Below are positions 8,291 through 17,308 of a stretch of 43,436 nucleotides of DNA, piece after piece. The first letter of the stretch is position 1; every line of letters starts with the position of its first letter. The DNA is from Bacilli bacterium (GTDB lineage Bacteria; Bacillota; Bacilli; Paenibacillales; KCTC-25726): positions 1-43,436 of the forward strand of contig DASVDB010000074.1 of assembly GCA_036381315.1 (NCBI GenBank), read 5' to 3'. Below the pieces are notes generated by a model. That model saw only the letters and a list, made by a program, of their open reading frames with translations, was not told the DNA's origin and searched no databases. The translations under genes and the position numbers were made by a program.

Positions 8291-9025
8291 ATGGTCGAAA
8301 GAATGCCGGATGCAAATTTGCCAACACCGCTATATTATCAAATCAAACAAATATTTGACGAAAAAATCAAAAGCGGCGAATGGCAAACGGGACAAATCAT
8401 TCCATCCGAGATCGAGTTAATTCAAAAATATAATGTCTCAAGAACGACCATCAGGGAAGGCATCAATGCCCTGGTCAAGGAAGGAAAACTGCAAAAGAAA
8501 CAAGGGAAAGGCACCATTGTCTGTTCGGTCAGAATGGAGGAGCGGCTTGGCAAGCTGACCGGTTTTGCGGAAGAAATGCTGGCCAAGGGAGTTAAGCCGG
8601 GAGCCCGGCTGCTTGAGGTCAGGAGAATGATACCTGACAAATGGATTGCGGAAAAATTGTCGCTAGCGGAAGATGACAACGTGCTATATATCAAAAGAAT
8701 ACGGCTTGGCAATGAAGAACCGATCGCCATTGAGCACAGTTATTGGCCGATCGAGATTGGCCAGCTGTTCATGGGGAAAGATCTGGAGAAGATTGCTTTC
8801 TACGCGGAGTTGGAGCAAAACGGCGTCTTTTTAAAGGAAGCCGACGAAATTATTGCCGCGCGCAACGCCTCGCGGGAGGACGCCAAATTGCTGCTCATTA
8901 AAATGAACGATCCGTTGCTCCGTATGGAGCGCATCACCTATTCCACAAATGCGCAGCCGATTGAATTCACATGTACGGATTATCGATCGGACAGATATTT
9001 CTACCGGGTTCATCTTACACGCTGA
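8291..9025 (+). CDS. GntR-family transcriptional regulator, HutC/UTRA type
   Basis: 244 residues from the ATG at 8291, eleven bases after GGAGG (8275-8279). An upstream in-frame ATA start would lie inside the inverted repeat and lacks a ribosome site. The N-terminal winged helix (about 8-75: PLYYQIKQIFDEKIKSGEW, then VSRTTIREGINALVKEGKL) is followed by a UTRA ligand domain (about 95-240, with YIKRIRLGNEEPIAIEHSYW). HutC-type proteins usually repress sugar or amino-acid genes and release DNA on binding an effector. Neighbours are dld (divergent) and an MFS exporter (downstream), both with palindromes in their promoters. The target is not certain. Confidence 0.9.
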   Translation: MVERMPDANLPTPLYYQIKQIFDEKIKSGEWQTGQIIPSEIELIQKYNVSRTTIREGINALVKEGKLQKKQGKGTIVCSVRMEERLGKLTGFAEEMLAKGVKPGARLLEVRRMIPDKWIAEKLSLAEDDNVLYIKRIRLGNEEPIAIEHSYWPIEIGQLFMGKDLEKIAFYAELEQNGVFLKEADEIIAARNASREDAKLLLIKMNDPLLRMERITYSTNAQPIEFTCTDYRSDRYFYRVHLTR

Positions 9026-9079
9026 GCGCGATGCGCTTTATTGGATTGGAGAAAGGAAAAAGACAGAGGTTGGTCGACG

Positions 9080-9115
9080 AAGTCTCCAGAGTATTTCCTG
9101 GAGGCTTTGTTATTT
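9080..9115 (+). terminator. Possible terminator after the GntR gene
   Basis: AAGTCTCCAG (9080-9089) pairs with CTGGAGGCTT (9098-9107), with one internal mismatch, and is followed by a T-rich stretch (TTTGTTATTT). The T tract is imperfect, so efficiency is doubtful. Confidence 0.45.
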
Positions 9116-9157
9116 GAAAAAAGGATGTTTTCCAACCGCGGCTTTGCAGTTGTTCTA

Positions 9158-9186
9158 TTGACCAGCATGTGACATACTAGTATGAT
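9158..9186 (+). promoter_or_regulatory. Promoter with palindromic operator for the MFS gene
   Basis: TTGACC (9158-9163), 17-base spacer, TATGAT (9181-9186). The perfect palindrome CATACTAGTATG (9173-9184) overlaps the -10 box and is a good candidate repressor site. The adjacent GntR protein is a possible binder. Confidence 0.6.
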
Positions 9187-9284
9187 GACTATGCCAATAT
9201 TACATAAAAGGCGACCAGGACGATGTCTTATACGGAAAATGGATGAGATTGCGCAATAAACGAGAGAATGGAGGGAAATCAAGC

Positions 9285-10796
9285 ATGCCGGAAAAAGGAA
9301 ACAGGTTTGGTTTTGTCATTGCCGGATTGTTAATCGGCATTTTAATTGCCGCCATGGATAATACCATTGTTGCGACGGCAATGGGAACGATTGTCGCCGA
9401 TTTGGGAGGACTTAACCAATTTGTCTGGGTAACCTCCGCATATATGATCGCCGCCATGGCCGGAATGCCGATCTTCGGCAAACTGTCGGATATGTTCGGG
9501 CGCAAACGATTTTTCATCTTTGGCCTCGTTGTTTTCATGATCGGCTCGGCGTTGTGCGGCACGGCGCAAACAATTTTGCAGCTAAGTCTCTACAGGGTTA
9601 TTCAGGGTATTGGCGGCGGCGCGTTAATGCCGATCGCGTTCACCATCGTATTCGATTTGTTTCCGCCGGAAAAACGCGGCAAGATTACGGGATTATTCGG
9701 AGCGGTGTTCGGCATCTCAAATTTGTTCGGACCGTTATTGGGAGCCTATATCACCGACCATATCCATTGGACCTGGAATTTTTACATCAATCTGCCGCTA
9801 GGGATCGTCGCTTTGGTTTTTGTAGTGTTCGCTTATAAGGAATCATCTGTGCATACCAAACAAGCAATTGATTGGTGGGGAGCGGCAACTTTGGTTTTAT
9901 CGGTTGTTAGCCTCATGTTTGCATTGGAATTTGGCGGACGGCAATTCGCCTGGGATTCCGCGGTCATCATCAGCCTTTTCAGCGCTTTTGCCATCTTGCT
10001 GATTGCTTTTCTCTATATCGAGACCAGGGCGTCGGAGCCGATTATTTCCTACCAAATGTTTAAAAATCGTCTATATGCCGTCAGCAATGCGGTCGGATTT
10101 TTCTATGGCGCCGCTTTTATCGCCGCTACGTACTATATACCGATTTTTGTGCAAGGGGTCATTGGCGGCTCCGCCACGAATTCGGGATTGATTCTGCTGC
10201 CGATGACGCTGGGTTCTGTAATTGGCGCCCAGATCGGCGGAATTTTGGCGAACAAATTCAGTTTCCGCAATATCATGATCGTCTCCGGAGTTTTGCTGTT
10301 TGTCGGAGTCGGCATGTTGTGCACATTATCGCCCGATTCGGCAAAATCCATGTTGGTGCTGTATATGATATTGGTTGGTTTGGGAGTGGGGCCTTCATTT
10401 TCCGTTTTAACGATGGCTGTAATCCATCATTTTGATTTTCGGCAAAGAGGCTCGGCCAATTCCACGTTTACGTTTATTCGCTCTTTGGGAATGACAATCG
10501 GCATTACCGTATTCGGCATCATTCAACGCAATATCATGACCGCCCAATTGTCTTCAGCCCTGCCCGCAAACGCGGCAAATGGGAATTTGCTGCATGATCC
10601 GCGGGAAATGTTGGATCCTGCGACGCGGGCGAAAATTCCCGGCGCCATTTTGGATAAAATCACCGATGCGCTGTCGATTTCCATATCGCATACTTTTATC
10701 TGGGGATTTCTCGCCGCCGTGCTGGCATTTTTGCTGATCATGATCATGGGCAATGACCGTATCGGAAGAAGAGAAAAAAGCGGGTCGCCCGCTTGA
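9285..10796 (+). CDS. MFS transporter, DHA2 (EmrB/QacA) family
   Basis: 503 residues, the usual size for a 14-helix proton-coupled drug exporter. The ATG at 9285 is nine bases after GGAGGG (9270-9275); the upstream in-frame ATG at 9243 has no ribosome site. Seen are helix 1 with AAMDNTIVATAMGTIV (the D1 motif of the DHA2 family), motif A GKLSDMFGRKRFF, motif B LYRVIQGIGGGALMPI and motif C GAVFGISNLFGPLLGAYI. It should export a drug or metabolite across the cytoplasmic membrane by proton antiport. It has its own promoter and palindrome. Substrate unknown. Confidence 0.92.
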   Translation: MPEKGNRFGFVIAGLLIGILIAAMDNTIVATAMGTIVADLGGLNQFVWVTSAYMIAAMAGMPIFGKLSDMFGRKRFFIFGLVVFMIGSALCGTAQTILQLSLYRVIQGIGGGALMPIAFTIVFDLFPPEKRGKITGLFGAVFGISNLFGPLLGAYITDHIHWTWNFYINLPLGIVALVFVVFAYKESSVHTKQAIDWWGAATLVLSVVSLMFALEFGGRQFAWDSAVIISLFSAFAILLIAFLYIETRASEPIISYQMFKNRLYAVSNAVGFFYGAAFIAATYYIPIFVQGVIGGSATNSGLILLPMTLGSVIGAQIGGILANKFSFRNIMIVSGVLLFVGVGMLCTLSPDSAKSMLVLYMILVGLGVGPSFSVLTMAVIHHFDFRQRGSANSTFTFIRSLGMTIGITVFGIIQRNIMTAQLSSALPANAANGNLLHDPREMLDPATRAKIPGAILDKITDALSISISHTFIWGFLAAVLAFLLIMIMGNDRIGRREKSGSPA

Positions 10797-10828
10797 TCGG
10801 ACAATGCGCATAATTCCGACAAAATCTA

Positions 10829-10857
10829 TTGACTATATTGGTTATGCTCTTTATAAT
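10829..10857 (+). promoter_or_regulatory. Promoter of the SsuABC-like operon
   Basis: TTGACT (10829-10834), 17-base spacer, TATAAT (10852-10857), nearly consensus for the vegetative sigma factor. It lies 47 bases before the binding-protein ATG. A short AAATCC/GGATTT inverted repeat follows the -10 and could be regulatory. Confidence 0.75.
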
Positions 10858-10903
10858 ATACCTATTAAATCCAAAGGATTTTAAACGTATAGGGGGAACC
10901 ACA

Positions 10904-11935
10904 ATGTCAAGCAAGTTCGGAATAAAACGCGTTCTTATCATGCTGCTGTCGCTGATCATCGTTTTGTCGGTCAGCGCATGCGGCAATAACAATAAAAAGC
11001 AAGCGGATCAACCGAAGGAGAAAACGCATCTTAATATCGGCTTTCTGAATGTGATGGACGATGCGCAGGTTATGCTTGCGTATGATGCGAAAATGTTTGA
11101 AAATCATGGTCTGGATGTTGATTTGCAGCAGTTCAAAAGCGGCACGGACCTGGTGAAATCGATCGTGAACGGACAGCTTGACGCAGGCGTCCTGGGCTTT
11201 ACGAACGCAGTGTCTTGGGCGGCGAAAGGCAGCGGATTAAAAGTTGTCGGCGGCGCGCAAATGGGCTATCACAGCATGCTTGTGCGCGCGGACTCCGGCA
11301 TCAAGAGCATTGCGGATTTGAAAGGCAAAGCGATCGCTTCGCAAAAGCAAGGCAGCACGGCGGATATCGTATTGAATGGCGTTGTCTTCAAAAATGCAGG
11401 CTTAACGCGCGACGATGTAAACATGCAGTATGTGGATCCGGCCATTTCGATTCAGTCGCTGGCCGCCGGTAAAGTTGACGCCGCGTTTGTTTTCCAACCC
11501 TATGAAGCAATTGCCACGGCGACGATGAACGCCAAAAAAATCTATGAAGTCGGCGACGTTTGGCCATTCCCTTGCATGGTTGTCATTACTTCCGAGCAAA
11601 AACTGAGTTCGGATCGCGATGCGATCAATGCGATGCTTGATGCGCAAAAAGAAGCGATCGACATGCTGACGAACGATCCGGACAAAGCCGCCTCGTATTT
11701 GGCCAAACGCTTTATTCCGGAAGGAAAATTGCAAGATGAAAACGGCAAAGAATACGATGCCGTCAAGCTTATAAGCGACGCCGCGGCAGCGCAAACGTTC
11801 AACTGGCAGATCACGCCCGACCAGGAAAAACGAATGCAGGAAGTCGCCGATATGATGCTTGATCAAGGAATTATCAAGGAGAAGCTTGATGTGAAGAGCA
11901 TTCTTGATTTGACATGGCAAAACGCGCAAAAGTGA
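10904..11935 (+). CDS. ABC transporter substrate-binding lipoprotein, SsuA/TauA (NMT1) family
   Basis: 343 residues from the ATG at 10904, preceded by AGGGGGA. A lipoprotein signal (hydrophobic core then VLSVSAC, with Cys as lipid site) is followed by a linker and a two-lobed domain: LNIGFLNVMDDAQVMLAYD, LDAGVLGFTNAVSWAAKGS, ADLKGKAIASQKQGSTAD. The family binds sulfonates, taurine, nitrate, thiamine precursors or aromatic acids. No desulfonation or thiamine enzyme lies nearby, so the ligand is open. The first gene of a three-gene importer operon, it is anchored outside the membrane. Confidence 0.9.
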   Translation: MSSKFGIKRVLIMLLSLIIVLSVSACGNNNKKQADQPKEKTHLNIGFLNVMDDAQVMLAYDAKMFENHGLDVDLQQFKSGTDLVKSIVNGQLDAGVLGFTNAVSWAAKGSGLKVVGGAQMGYHSMLVRADSGIKSIADLKGKAIASQKQGSTADIVLNGVVFKNAGLTRDDVNMQYVDPAISIQSLAAGKVDAAFVFQPYEAIATATMNAKKIYEVGDVWPFPCMVVITSEQKLSSDRDAINAMLDAQKEAIDMLTNDPDKAASYLAKRFIPEGKLQDENGKEYDAVKLISDAAAAQTFNWQITPDQEKRMQEVADMMLDQGIIKEKLDVKSILDLTWQNAQK

Positions 11936-11955
11936 CAGCGAGAGGATTTTGCATT

Positions 11956-12765
11956 GTGAACAAGGATAAAGCAAACAATCGGCCGAATCGCTGGCCGCTT
12001 ATCTGGAAAAAGACCTGGCCGTTTGTCGCGGCGGTTGCCACGCTGTTTTCCATTTGGCAAATCGCTTCGTTGTTCCTTCCGTCGTTTATTTTGCCGGGGG
12101 TACCGGTCGGTTTGCGCCGCGTAGCGAAAAATTTTATCGATCCAAATTATTTGCAAGGTTTGGAACTGAGTTTGATTCGCTTGATTGTCGGTTATCCAAT
12201 CGCCTGCTTTATCGGGGCGCTGCTCGGCTTGCTGGCGGGAATATCCCGCCGCTTTGCCGTTTATTTGCGCAGCATGATCGCCATTCTGCAGTCGATTCCG
12301 CCGATCACGTGGGTTCCTTTTCTTGTGTTGTTGATCGGGTTTGGCAATACGCCGATCATCATTGTCATCACCATCGCCAGCTTTTTCCCGATGGCTTTGT
12401 CGGTTATGAATGCGACAGAGGGCGTAAACAGGACGCATTTGGAAATCGCGCGCGTATTCGGCGCCAACAAGCGGGAAATATTGCGCAGGGTGTATCTTCC
12501 CGAGGCGCTGCCTTCCGTTGTGACCGGCGCGCAGGTTTCTTTCGGAAACGCGTGGCGTTCCTTGATCGCATCCGAAATGGTCGGCGGCGTGTCCAGCGGC
12601 CTCGGTTTTACGATCAGCTACGCCGGGGATGTCGCGGATATGCCGCAAGTTCTTGCCAGCATCGTCATTATCGGCGGCATTGCGATGCTCTTGGACCATA
12701 TCGTTTTGGAAAAGATCAAACGGAAAATTCTGCATTGGCGTTACATCGGGGGAGGCGAACAGTAA
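11956..12765 (+). CDS. ABC transporter permease, SsuC/TauC family
   Basis: 269 residues from the GTG at 11956, ten bases after GAGAGGA. An in-frame ATG at 11914 would overlap the binding protein by 22 bases and has a poor ribosome site, so it is less likely. Six membrane helices are visible, with the binding-protein-dependent loop EIARVFGANKREILRRVYLP in the C-terminal half. It ends one base before the ATPase gene. It forms the membrane channel for the upstream binding protein. Confidence 0.9.
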   Translation: MNKDKANNRPNRWPLIWKKTWPFVAAVATLFSIWQIASLFLPSFILPGVPVGLRRVAKNFIDPNYLQGLELSLIRLIVGYPIACFIGALLGLLAGISRRFAVYLRSMIAILQSIPPITWVPFLVLLIGFGNTPIIIVITIASFFPMALSVMNATEGVNRTHLEIARVFGANKREILRRVYLPEALPSVVTGAQVSFGNAWRSLIASEMVGGVSSGLGFTISYAGDVADMPQVLASIVIIGGIAMLLDHIVLEKIKRKILHWRYIGGGEQ

Positions 12766-13512
12766 ATGCAGACACTGAAATTGGAGCATGTCAGCAAAAA
12801 ATTCGGCGAACTGGAAGTGCTGCATGATATTAATCTGACTGTGCCCGCCGGGCAGTTTGCCGCGTTGGTGGGACCTTCCGGGTGCGGCAAAAGCACGGTA
12901 ATCCGCATGCTTGCCGGCCTGGAAACGGCAACCACGGGGCAAGTGCTTGCCGACGGCGTGCGGATTGACAGCCCGAACCCGCGGCGGATTTTGATTTTTC
13001 AGGAACACGCGCTGTACCCATGGCTCACGGTCGAACGAAATGTCGGATTTGGACTTGAATTGGCCAATGTCGCGGAGAACGAGCGCGAGCGCAAAATTGG
13101 CGAAGTACTGGAGAAAGTAGGACTTTCCGGTTTTGAGCATTACTATCCGTCGCAAATTTCCGGGGGGATGAAGCAGCGCGCTTCCATCGCCCGCGCCCTC
13201 GTGATGGACCCCGATGTGCTGCTATTGGACGAACCTTACGGCGCTTTGGACGCAATAACCCGCATTACGATGCAAAATGAGCTGATCCGCTTGTGGCGAG
13301 GCAGCGGCAAAACGGTTGTGCTGATTACTCATGATATTGACGAGGCTGTTTATCTGGCCGATACAATTTACGTCATGAGTCCGCGTCCCGGCCGCATCAT
13401 CAAGACGCTTACGGTTGAAGAACCGCGCCCGCGCAATCGCAACAGCATGGAATTTGTCAATATTCGCAAAGAAATCATGGATGGCCTGGATATTGGCACA
13501 TACTCCGTGTAG
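12766..13512 (+). CDS. ABC transporter ATP-binding protein, SsuB/TauB family
   Basis: 248 residues. Walker A GPSGCGKST at 36-44, Q loop LIFQEHALYPWL, signature QISGGMKQRASIARAL, Walker B DVLLLDEPYGALD, and switch His in LITHDIDEAVYLAD. The ending MSPRPGRIIKTLTVEEPRPR is typical of nitrate/sulfonate/taurine importer ATPases. It directly abuts the permease gene and completes the importer. Confidence 0.93.
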   Translation: MQTLKLEHVSKKFGELEVLHDINLTVPAGQFAALVGPSGCGKSTVIRMLAGLETATTGQVLADGVRIDSPNPRRILIFQEHALYPWLTVERNVGFGLELANVAENERERKIGEVLEKVGLSGFEHYYPSQISGGMKQRASIARALVMDPDVLLLDEPYGALDAITRITMQNELIRLWRGSGKTVVLITHDIDEAVYLADTIYVMSPRPGRIIKTLTVEEPRPRNRNSMEFVNIRKEIMDGLDIGTYSV

Positions 13513-13563
13513 CGGGCCATCCGCCAATCCGCTTTACTGGAAAAACGCCTTTCGATCTGCAGA

Positions 13564-13595
13564 CCGCCAAGCAGAGCGGTTGGCGGCGCGCTTTT
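13564..13595 (+). terminator. Terminator of the SsuABC-like operon
   Basis: CCGCCAA (13564-13570) pairs with TTGGCGG (13580-13586) around a 9-base loop, followed by CGCGCTTTTT. It lies about 50 bases after the ATPase stop. A second hairpin, AAAGCCGA (13647-13654) against TCGGCTTT (13669-13676), lies further on. The rest of the gap to 13835 shows no gene. Confidence 0.6.
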
Positions 13596-13834
13596 TGCCG
13601 GGTTTGCCCTGACAAGCCGGGCGAGTTGTCCGGCTTTGCCTGTTCCAAAGCCGATTTTTTGAATTTACTCGGCTTTGGGGCGGATCAACCCTCGCAATCT
13701 TCCGGCGCAATCTCCCTCCATGAATGTGCACCACAAATCTTCCGCATCGTGTTCATCTTCATTATTCTCACCTGACACCCGCAAATCAAATTATCCTCCA
13801 GGCAGGTTTATTGGCGACAAATTCAATTGAATAA

Positions 13835-13884
13835 TTGACAAACGAATGGTTTGATGCTAGTTTAGTTTTAGGTTAAGCGCTTAT
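13835..13884 (+). promoter_or_regulatory. Promoter and LacI-type operator upstream of the secreted-protein gene
   Basis: TTGACA (13835-13840), 17-base spacer, TAGTTT (13858-13863) preceded by an extended TGC. Downstream of the -10 lies GGTTAAGCGCTTAT (13871-13884), with palindromic core TAAGCGCTTA. The same 14 bases occur inverted in front of iolD, so both promoters probably answer to one regulator. Confidence 0.6.
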
Positions 13885-13919
13885 TCTTTCCTGATCTAAT
13901 TATCAAAGGAGAGTTGCGT

Positions 13920-15281
13920 ATGGTGAATGAATTGAGCAGATTTGCAAAACCAGTTTTGTTGAGTGTTTTTTGCCTTTTCATTATTTTGTCTTATTTTTCT
14001 TTTTCGCCAAAAACCGTACAGGCTGCGACAGATGCCGAATTGGCAGCTTATTGGGCCCCCGATTTTTATCAGGATGTCAACGACACATACGGTTATCGGG
14101 CCGATTTCATCACGAACTTCGATTATGATGGGGATTGGAGGGGCAACAACAACTGGGATAACCTTGATAGTTATGCGCTTCATTCGTATATTTATTATTC
14201 TGTTGTAGAGACTGAGACCCACTATTTCATCGTTTATACTGATTACCATGCCCGTGACGACGGACCTTTGTCAGTGGATAAACACGAGAACGATATGGAA
14301 GGCTGTATGGTTGTAGTCCGCAAGGATGGCAGCGCTTACGGTTCCTTTCAATTGTTGGAGACCCTGTCACACAACGAATATTATCAATACACCAATGATC
14401 CGTCGATCTCATCGGGTTCGGACAATGTTGACGGCGGAGTGCTGATGAGGGGAACCCATCCAAAAGTATTTATTCAGGCCAACGGCCTTAGTCCCACCGG
14501 CGGACACGGAAATCTGGGCTATGATGGCAGCAGCGCGCCAGGCGGAGATGGCATCGTGTATCAGTATGGAGGTGTCGCCGATGTGGTCACAGACGCCACC
14601 GGGGATTATACCCACGTTTACCGATATGATCTGAAATCGATCGATGAGTTTTGGAACCGCAGAAACGATATCGGCGATGGCCATACTTTTGGGGCATGGG
14701 GTGCGCTGGACGGCGACAATTATGAAGCTGATTCAGCCAAACTTCCTTGGGCATGGGACGATTCAACCGACGGACCAACGTTTAAAGGAGATTTTGGCGC
14801 CGATCCTGCACATTTGGTCGATACACATTTGAATGGACTGGGAAATTTCTCGCATGTTTATGTAAAAAACTCTTATTATACACACCGATTGCAAATTTCT
14901 TCCGTGGCAAGTCTGAACGACCGCGATCCGTTTGGAAACGGCAGCGATATTTTCGTCAAGTTCCGGGCAAACGGCTCATTTGTTAGTGACGACAGACTGT
15001 GGAAGAAAAATGACGCGGCAGAAAATGTGGTATACAACGTATCCTGGGGTTCCGCCGATGCCACTTTCGGAGGGCAGTACAGTTCATTGTATAATGATCG
15101 ATATGTCGCCGAGCCGCCAAACTCTCCCATGAATATCGAAATATACGACTCTGACAGCACCAGCGGGGATGAGCTCATGGGGACGTTCAACTCCGCGCCC
15201 GCTGTAGGCGACACGGTTACCTGGACGAACGCGGTGAATGGCGATGCACAAATCACTGCGACGATTCAGGCTGTACGCTAG
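13920..15281 (+). CDS. Secreted protein of unknown function, HENDMEG motif (Vps62/NPP1-like?)
   Basis: 453 residues from the ATG at 13920, eight bases after AAAGGAG; a TTG at 13914 is too close to the ribosome site. A signal peptide (about 1-35, ending KTVQAA) is clear. The mature part begins with AELAAYWAPDFYQDVNDTYG and contains HENDMEG at 122-128, preceded by YFIVYTDYHARDDG. A His-Glu-x-Asp-x-Glu pattern of this kind occurs in Vps62- and NPP1-like secreted proteins, so a metal site is possible; this is a weak likeness. The last 120 residues (IYDSDSTSGDELMGTF) may form a separate beta domain. No membrane anchor or wall-sorting motif. It is monocistronic and shares an operator with the iol operon, which hints at a role in obtaining inositol outside the cell. 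Function unknown. Confidence 0.8.
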   Translation: MVNELSRFAKPVLLSVFCLFIILSYFSFSPKTVQAATDAELAAYWAPDFYQDVNDTYGYRADFITNFDYDGDWRGNNNWDNLDSYALHSYIYYSVVETETHYFIVYTDYHARDDGPLSVDKHENDMEGCMVVVRKDGSAYGSFQLLETLSHNEYYQYTNDPSISSGSDNVDGGVLMRGTHPKVFIQANGLSPTGGHGNLGYDGSSAPGGDGIVYQYGGVADVVTDATGDYTHVYRYDLKSIDEFWNRRNDIGDGHTFGAWGALDGDNYEADSAKLPWAWDDSTDGPTFKGDFGADPAHLVDTHLNGLGNFSHVYVKNSYYTHRLQISSVASLNDRDPFGNGSDIFVKFRANGSFVSDDRLWKKNDAAENVVYNVSWGSADATFGGQYSSLYNDRYVAEPPNSPMNIEIYDSDSTSGDELMGTFNSAPAVGDTVTWTNAVNGDAQITATIQAVR

Positions 15282-15334
15282 GCCGGAAATAAAAATCATA
15301 AACGAAAACCAGTTGAGATTGTTTTAATAAAGTA

Positions 15335-15381
15335 TTGTTTTTATGGGTAGAACAAAGTAAAATTGGGATAAGCGCTTAACC
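15335..15381 (+). promoter_or_regulatory. iol operon promoter and LacI-type operator
   Basis: TTGTTT (15335-15340), 17-base spacer, TAAAAT (15358-15363). ATAAGCGCTTAACC (15368-15381) is the exact reverse complement of the 14-mer upstream of the secreted-protein gene and sits over the likely start site. The AAGCGCTT core fits LacI-family or catabolite control sites. The LacI gene at the operon end is the likely binder. Confidence 0.65.
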
Positions 15382-15415
15382 TGCATTTAATTTTTATTCA
15401 TTGCCGGAGGTAATT

Positions 15416-17281
15416 ATGGAGAAAATTCGGTTGACGATGGCTCAGGCACTTCTGAAATTTTTGGACCAACAATATGTCTCGATCGATGGTGTCGAGATTA
15501 AATTCGTTAAAGGAATAATGGGCATATTCGGACACGGCAATGTGACGGGAATTGGCGAAGCGCTGGAACGCGGCGGAAGCAATTTGGTATTTATACAAGG
15601 CAAAAATGAGCAAGGCATGGTGCATGCCGCAACCGCTTTCGCCAAACAAAATAACCGCACGCAAATTTTTGCCTGCACATCGTCCATAGGTCCCGGAGCT
15701 CTTAATATGGTAACCGCTGCCGCAACGGCAACCGTGAATCGAATTCCGGTATTAATTCTCCCCGGAGATATTTTCGCAACCAGACAACCGGACCCGGTGC
15801 TGCAGCAAATGGAAATTGGCAGCGATTATACGGTGTCGGCAAATGACGCCTTTAAAGCGGTAAGCAAATATTGGGACCGTATTTCGCGTCCAGAACAATT
15901 AATGACAGCGGCATTGCAAGCGATGCGGGTGCTAACGGACCCCGCGGAAATGGGCGCCGTCACTTTAGCTTTGCCACAGGATGTCCAAGCGGAAGCGTAT
16001 GATTATCCGGCGGATTTTTTCGCCAAGCGTATCCATTATATGGATCGCCGCTCTCCATCCCCTGATGCAATTAAAAGGGCGGCAGCATTATTTGCCGGCA
16101 AAAAAAGGCCGCTCATTATCTCCGGTGGCGGCGTGCATTACTCTTCAGCAACAGGCGAGTTGGCAAAATTCGCGGAAGCGTTTCATATACCGGTTGCCGA
16201 AACGCAAGCGGGCAAAAGCTCATTGCCCTGGAACCATCCGTTAAATGTCGGCGGCATTGGCGTAACGGGAACGCTCCCGGCAAATAAGCTCGCAAGAGAT
16301 GCTGATTTGATTATTGGCGTCGGTACGCGCTATTCGGACTTTACAACCTCTTCCAAGTCGGCATTTGCAAATCCGCATGTACAGTTCGTCAACTTGAACA
16401 TTAACAGCCTGGACTCGGAAAAAATGGAGGGCGCGGCCATTATCGCCGATGCCAAAACTGGATTGAACGCTTTGCGGGAAGCATTGTTGGCGGCCCGTTA
16501 CCATAGCGGCTATGCCGAAAATGAAATAGCCGACCTCAAAAAAGAGTGGGATCAAGAGGTCGACCGTCTATATGAATGGGATTGTCCGGAAGGGCTGGCC
16601 CAAACCCGCGCAGTCGGCGTTATCAATCAAACCATTGACCCCGCCGCTGTGATCGTAAATGCGGCTGGAAGCCTTCCCGGCGATTTGCACAGGTTATGGA
16701 GGGCGCAGGCGCCAAAAACATATCATATGGAGTACGGTTTTTCGTGCATGGGTTACGAAGTGAGCGGGGCATTTGGCATTACGTATGCGGAGCCTGAGCG
16801 GGAAATATATGCATTTGTCGGAGATGGAAGCTACTTGATGCTGCATTCCGAATTGCTGACAAGCTTGCAAGAAGGCAGAAAAATCACTGTTTTGCTTTTT
16901 AATAACCACGGCTATCAATGTATTCATAACTTGCAAAAAGAACATGGCAGCGATGGGTTCGGCAACGAATTTCGCTTCCGGGATGCGGCAACGGGGCACC
17001 TATCCGGGGAGTATCTGCCGATTGATTTTGCCGCGCACGCCCAAAGCCTTGGAGCGAAGGCATACAAGGCCCGCACGGCTGAGGAACTGCGCGACGCCAT
17101 CATGAAAGCGAAAGCGGAAAAAATCACCACTTTGATCGAGATCGCGGTTGTGCCCGGCACGAATACGGCCGGCTATGAATCGTGGTGGCGCGTAGGCGTT
17201 CCGGAAGTTTCCGCAAGCGAAAAAGTATTGGCGGCGCACGATGCAATGCAGCGGCAGATGCAAGCGGCAAAATCATATTAA
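15416..17281 (+). CDS. iolD: 3D-(3,5/4)-trihydroxycyclohexane-1,2-dione hydrolase
   Basis: 621 residues from the ATG at 15416, six bases after GGAGG; the upstream TTG at 15401 overlaps the ribosome site. This is a thiamine-diphosphate enzyme of the acetolactate synthase fold. The N-terminal PYR domain carries E65 in [12 protein letters not shown] (cofactor-activating Glu), a central domain follows, and the C-terminal PP domain shows the GDGSYLM...LFNNHGYQ metal-binding motif. It hydrolyses the cyclic trione to 5-deoxy-D-glucuronate, the ring-opening step of inositol breakdown. It is the first gene of the iol operon, as in several Gram-positive iol clusters with altered order. Cytoplasmic. Confidence 0.96.
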   Translation: MEKIRLTMAQALLKFLDQQYVSIDGVEIKFVKGIMGIFGHGNVTGIGEALERGGSNLVFIQGKNEQGMVHAATAFAKQNNRTQIFACTSSIGPGALNMVTAAATATVNRIPVLILPGDIFATRQPDPVLQQMEIGSDYTVSANDAFKAVSKYWDRISRPEQLMTAALQAMRVLTDPAEMGAVTLALPQDVQAEAYDYPADFFAKRIHYMDRRSPSPDAIKRAAALFAGKKRPLIISGGGVHYSSATGELAKFAEAFHIPVAETQAGKSSLPWNHPLNVGGIGVTGTLPANKLARDADLIIGVGTRYSDFTTSSKSAFANPHVQFVNLNINSLDSEKMEGAAIIADAKTGLNALREALLAARYHSGYAENEIADLKKEWDQEVDRLYEWDCPEGLAQTRAVGVINQTIDPAAVIVNAAGSLPGDLHRLWRAQAPKTYHMEYGFSCMGYEVSGAFGITYAEPEREIYAFVGDGSYLMLHSELLTSLQEGRKITVLLFNNHGYQCIHNLQKEHGSDGFGNEFRFRDAATGHLSGEYLPIDFAAHAQSLGAKAYKARTAEELRDAIMKAKAEKITTLIEIAVVPGTNTAGYESWWRVGVPEVSASEKVLAAHDAMQRQMQAAKSY

Positions 17282-17308
17282 AGGCTTGATAGGAGGGACA
17301 TAAACAAG

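Noticed and set aside
11863-13155. 430-codon open frame on the minus strand
   Set aside because: It lies antisense to the importer permease and ATPase genes, which have complete family motifs; the antisense product is rich in Arg, His, Asp and Gln with no domain, as expected of a shadow frame.
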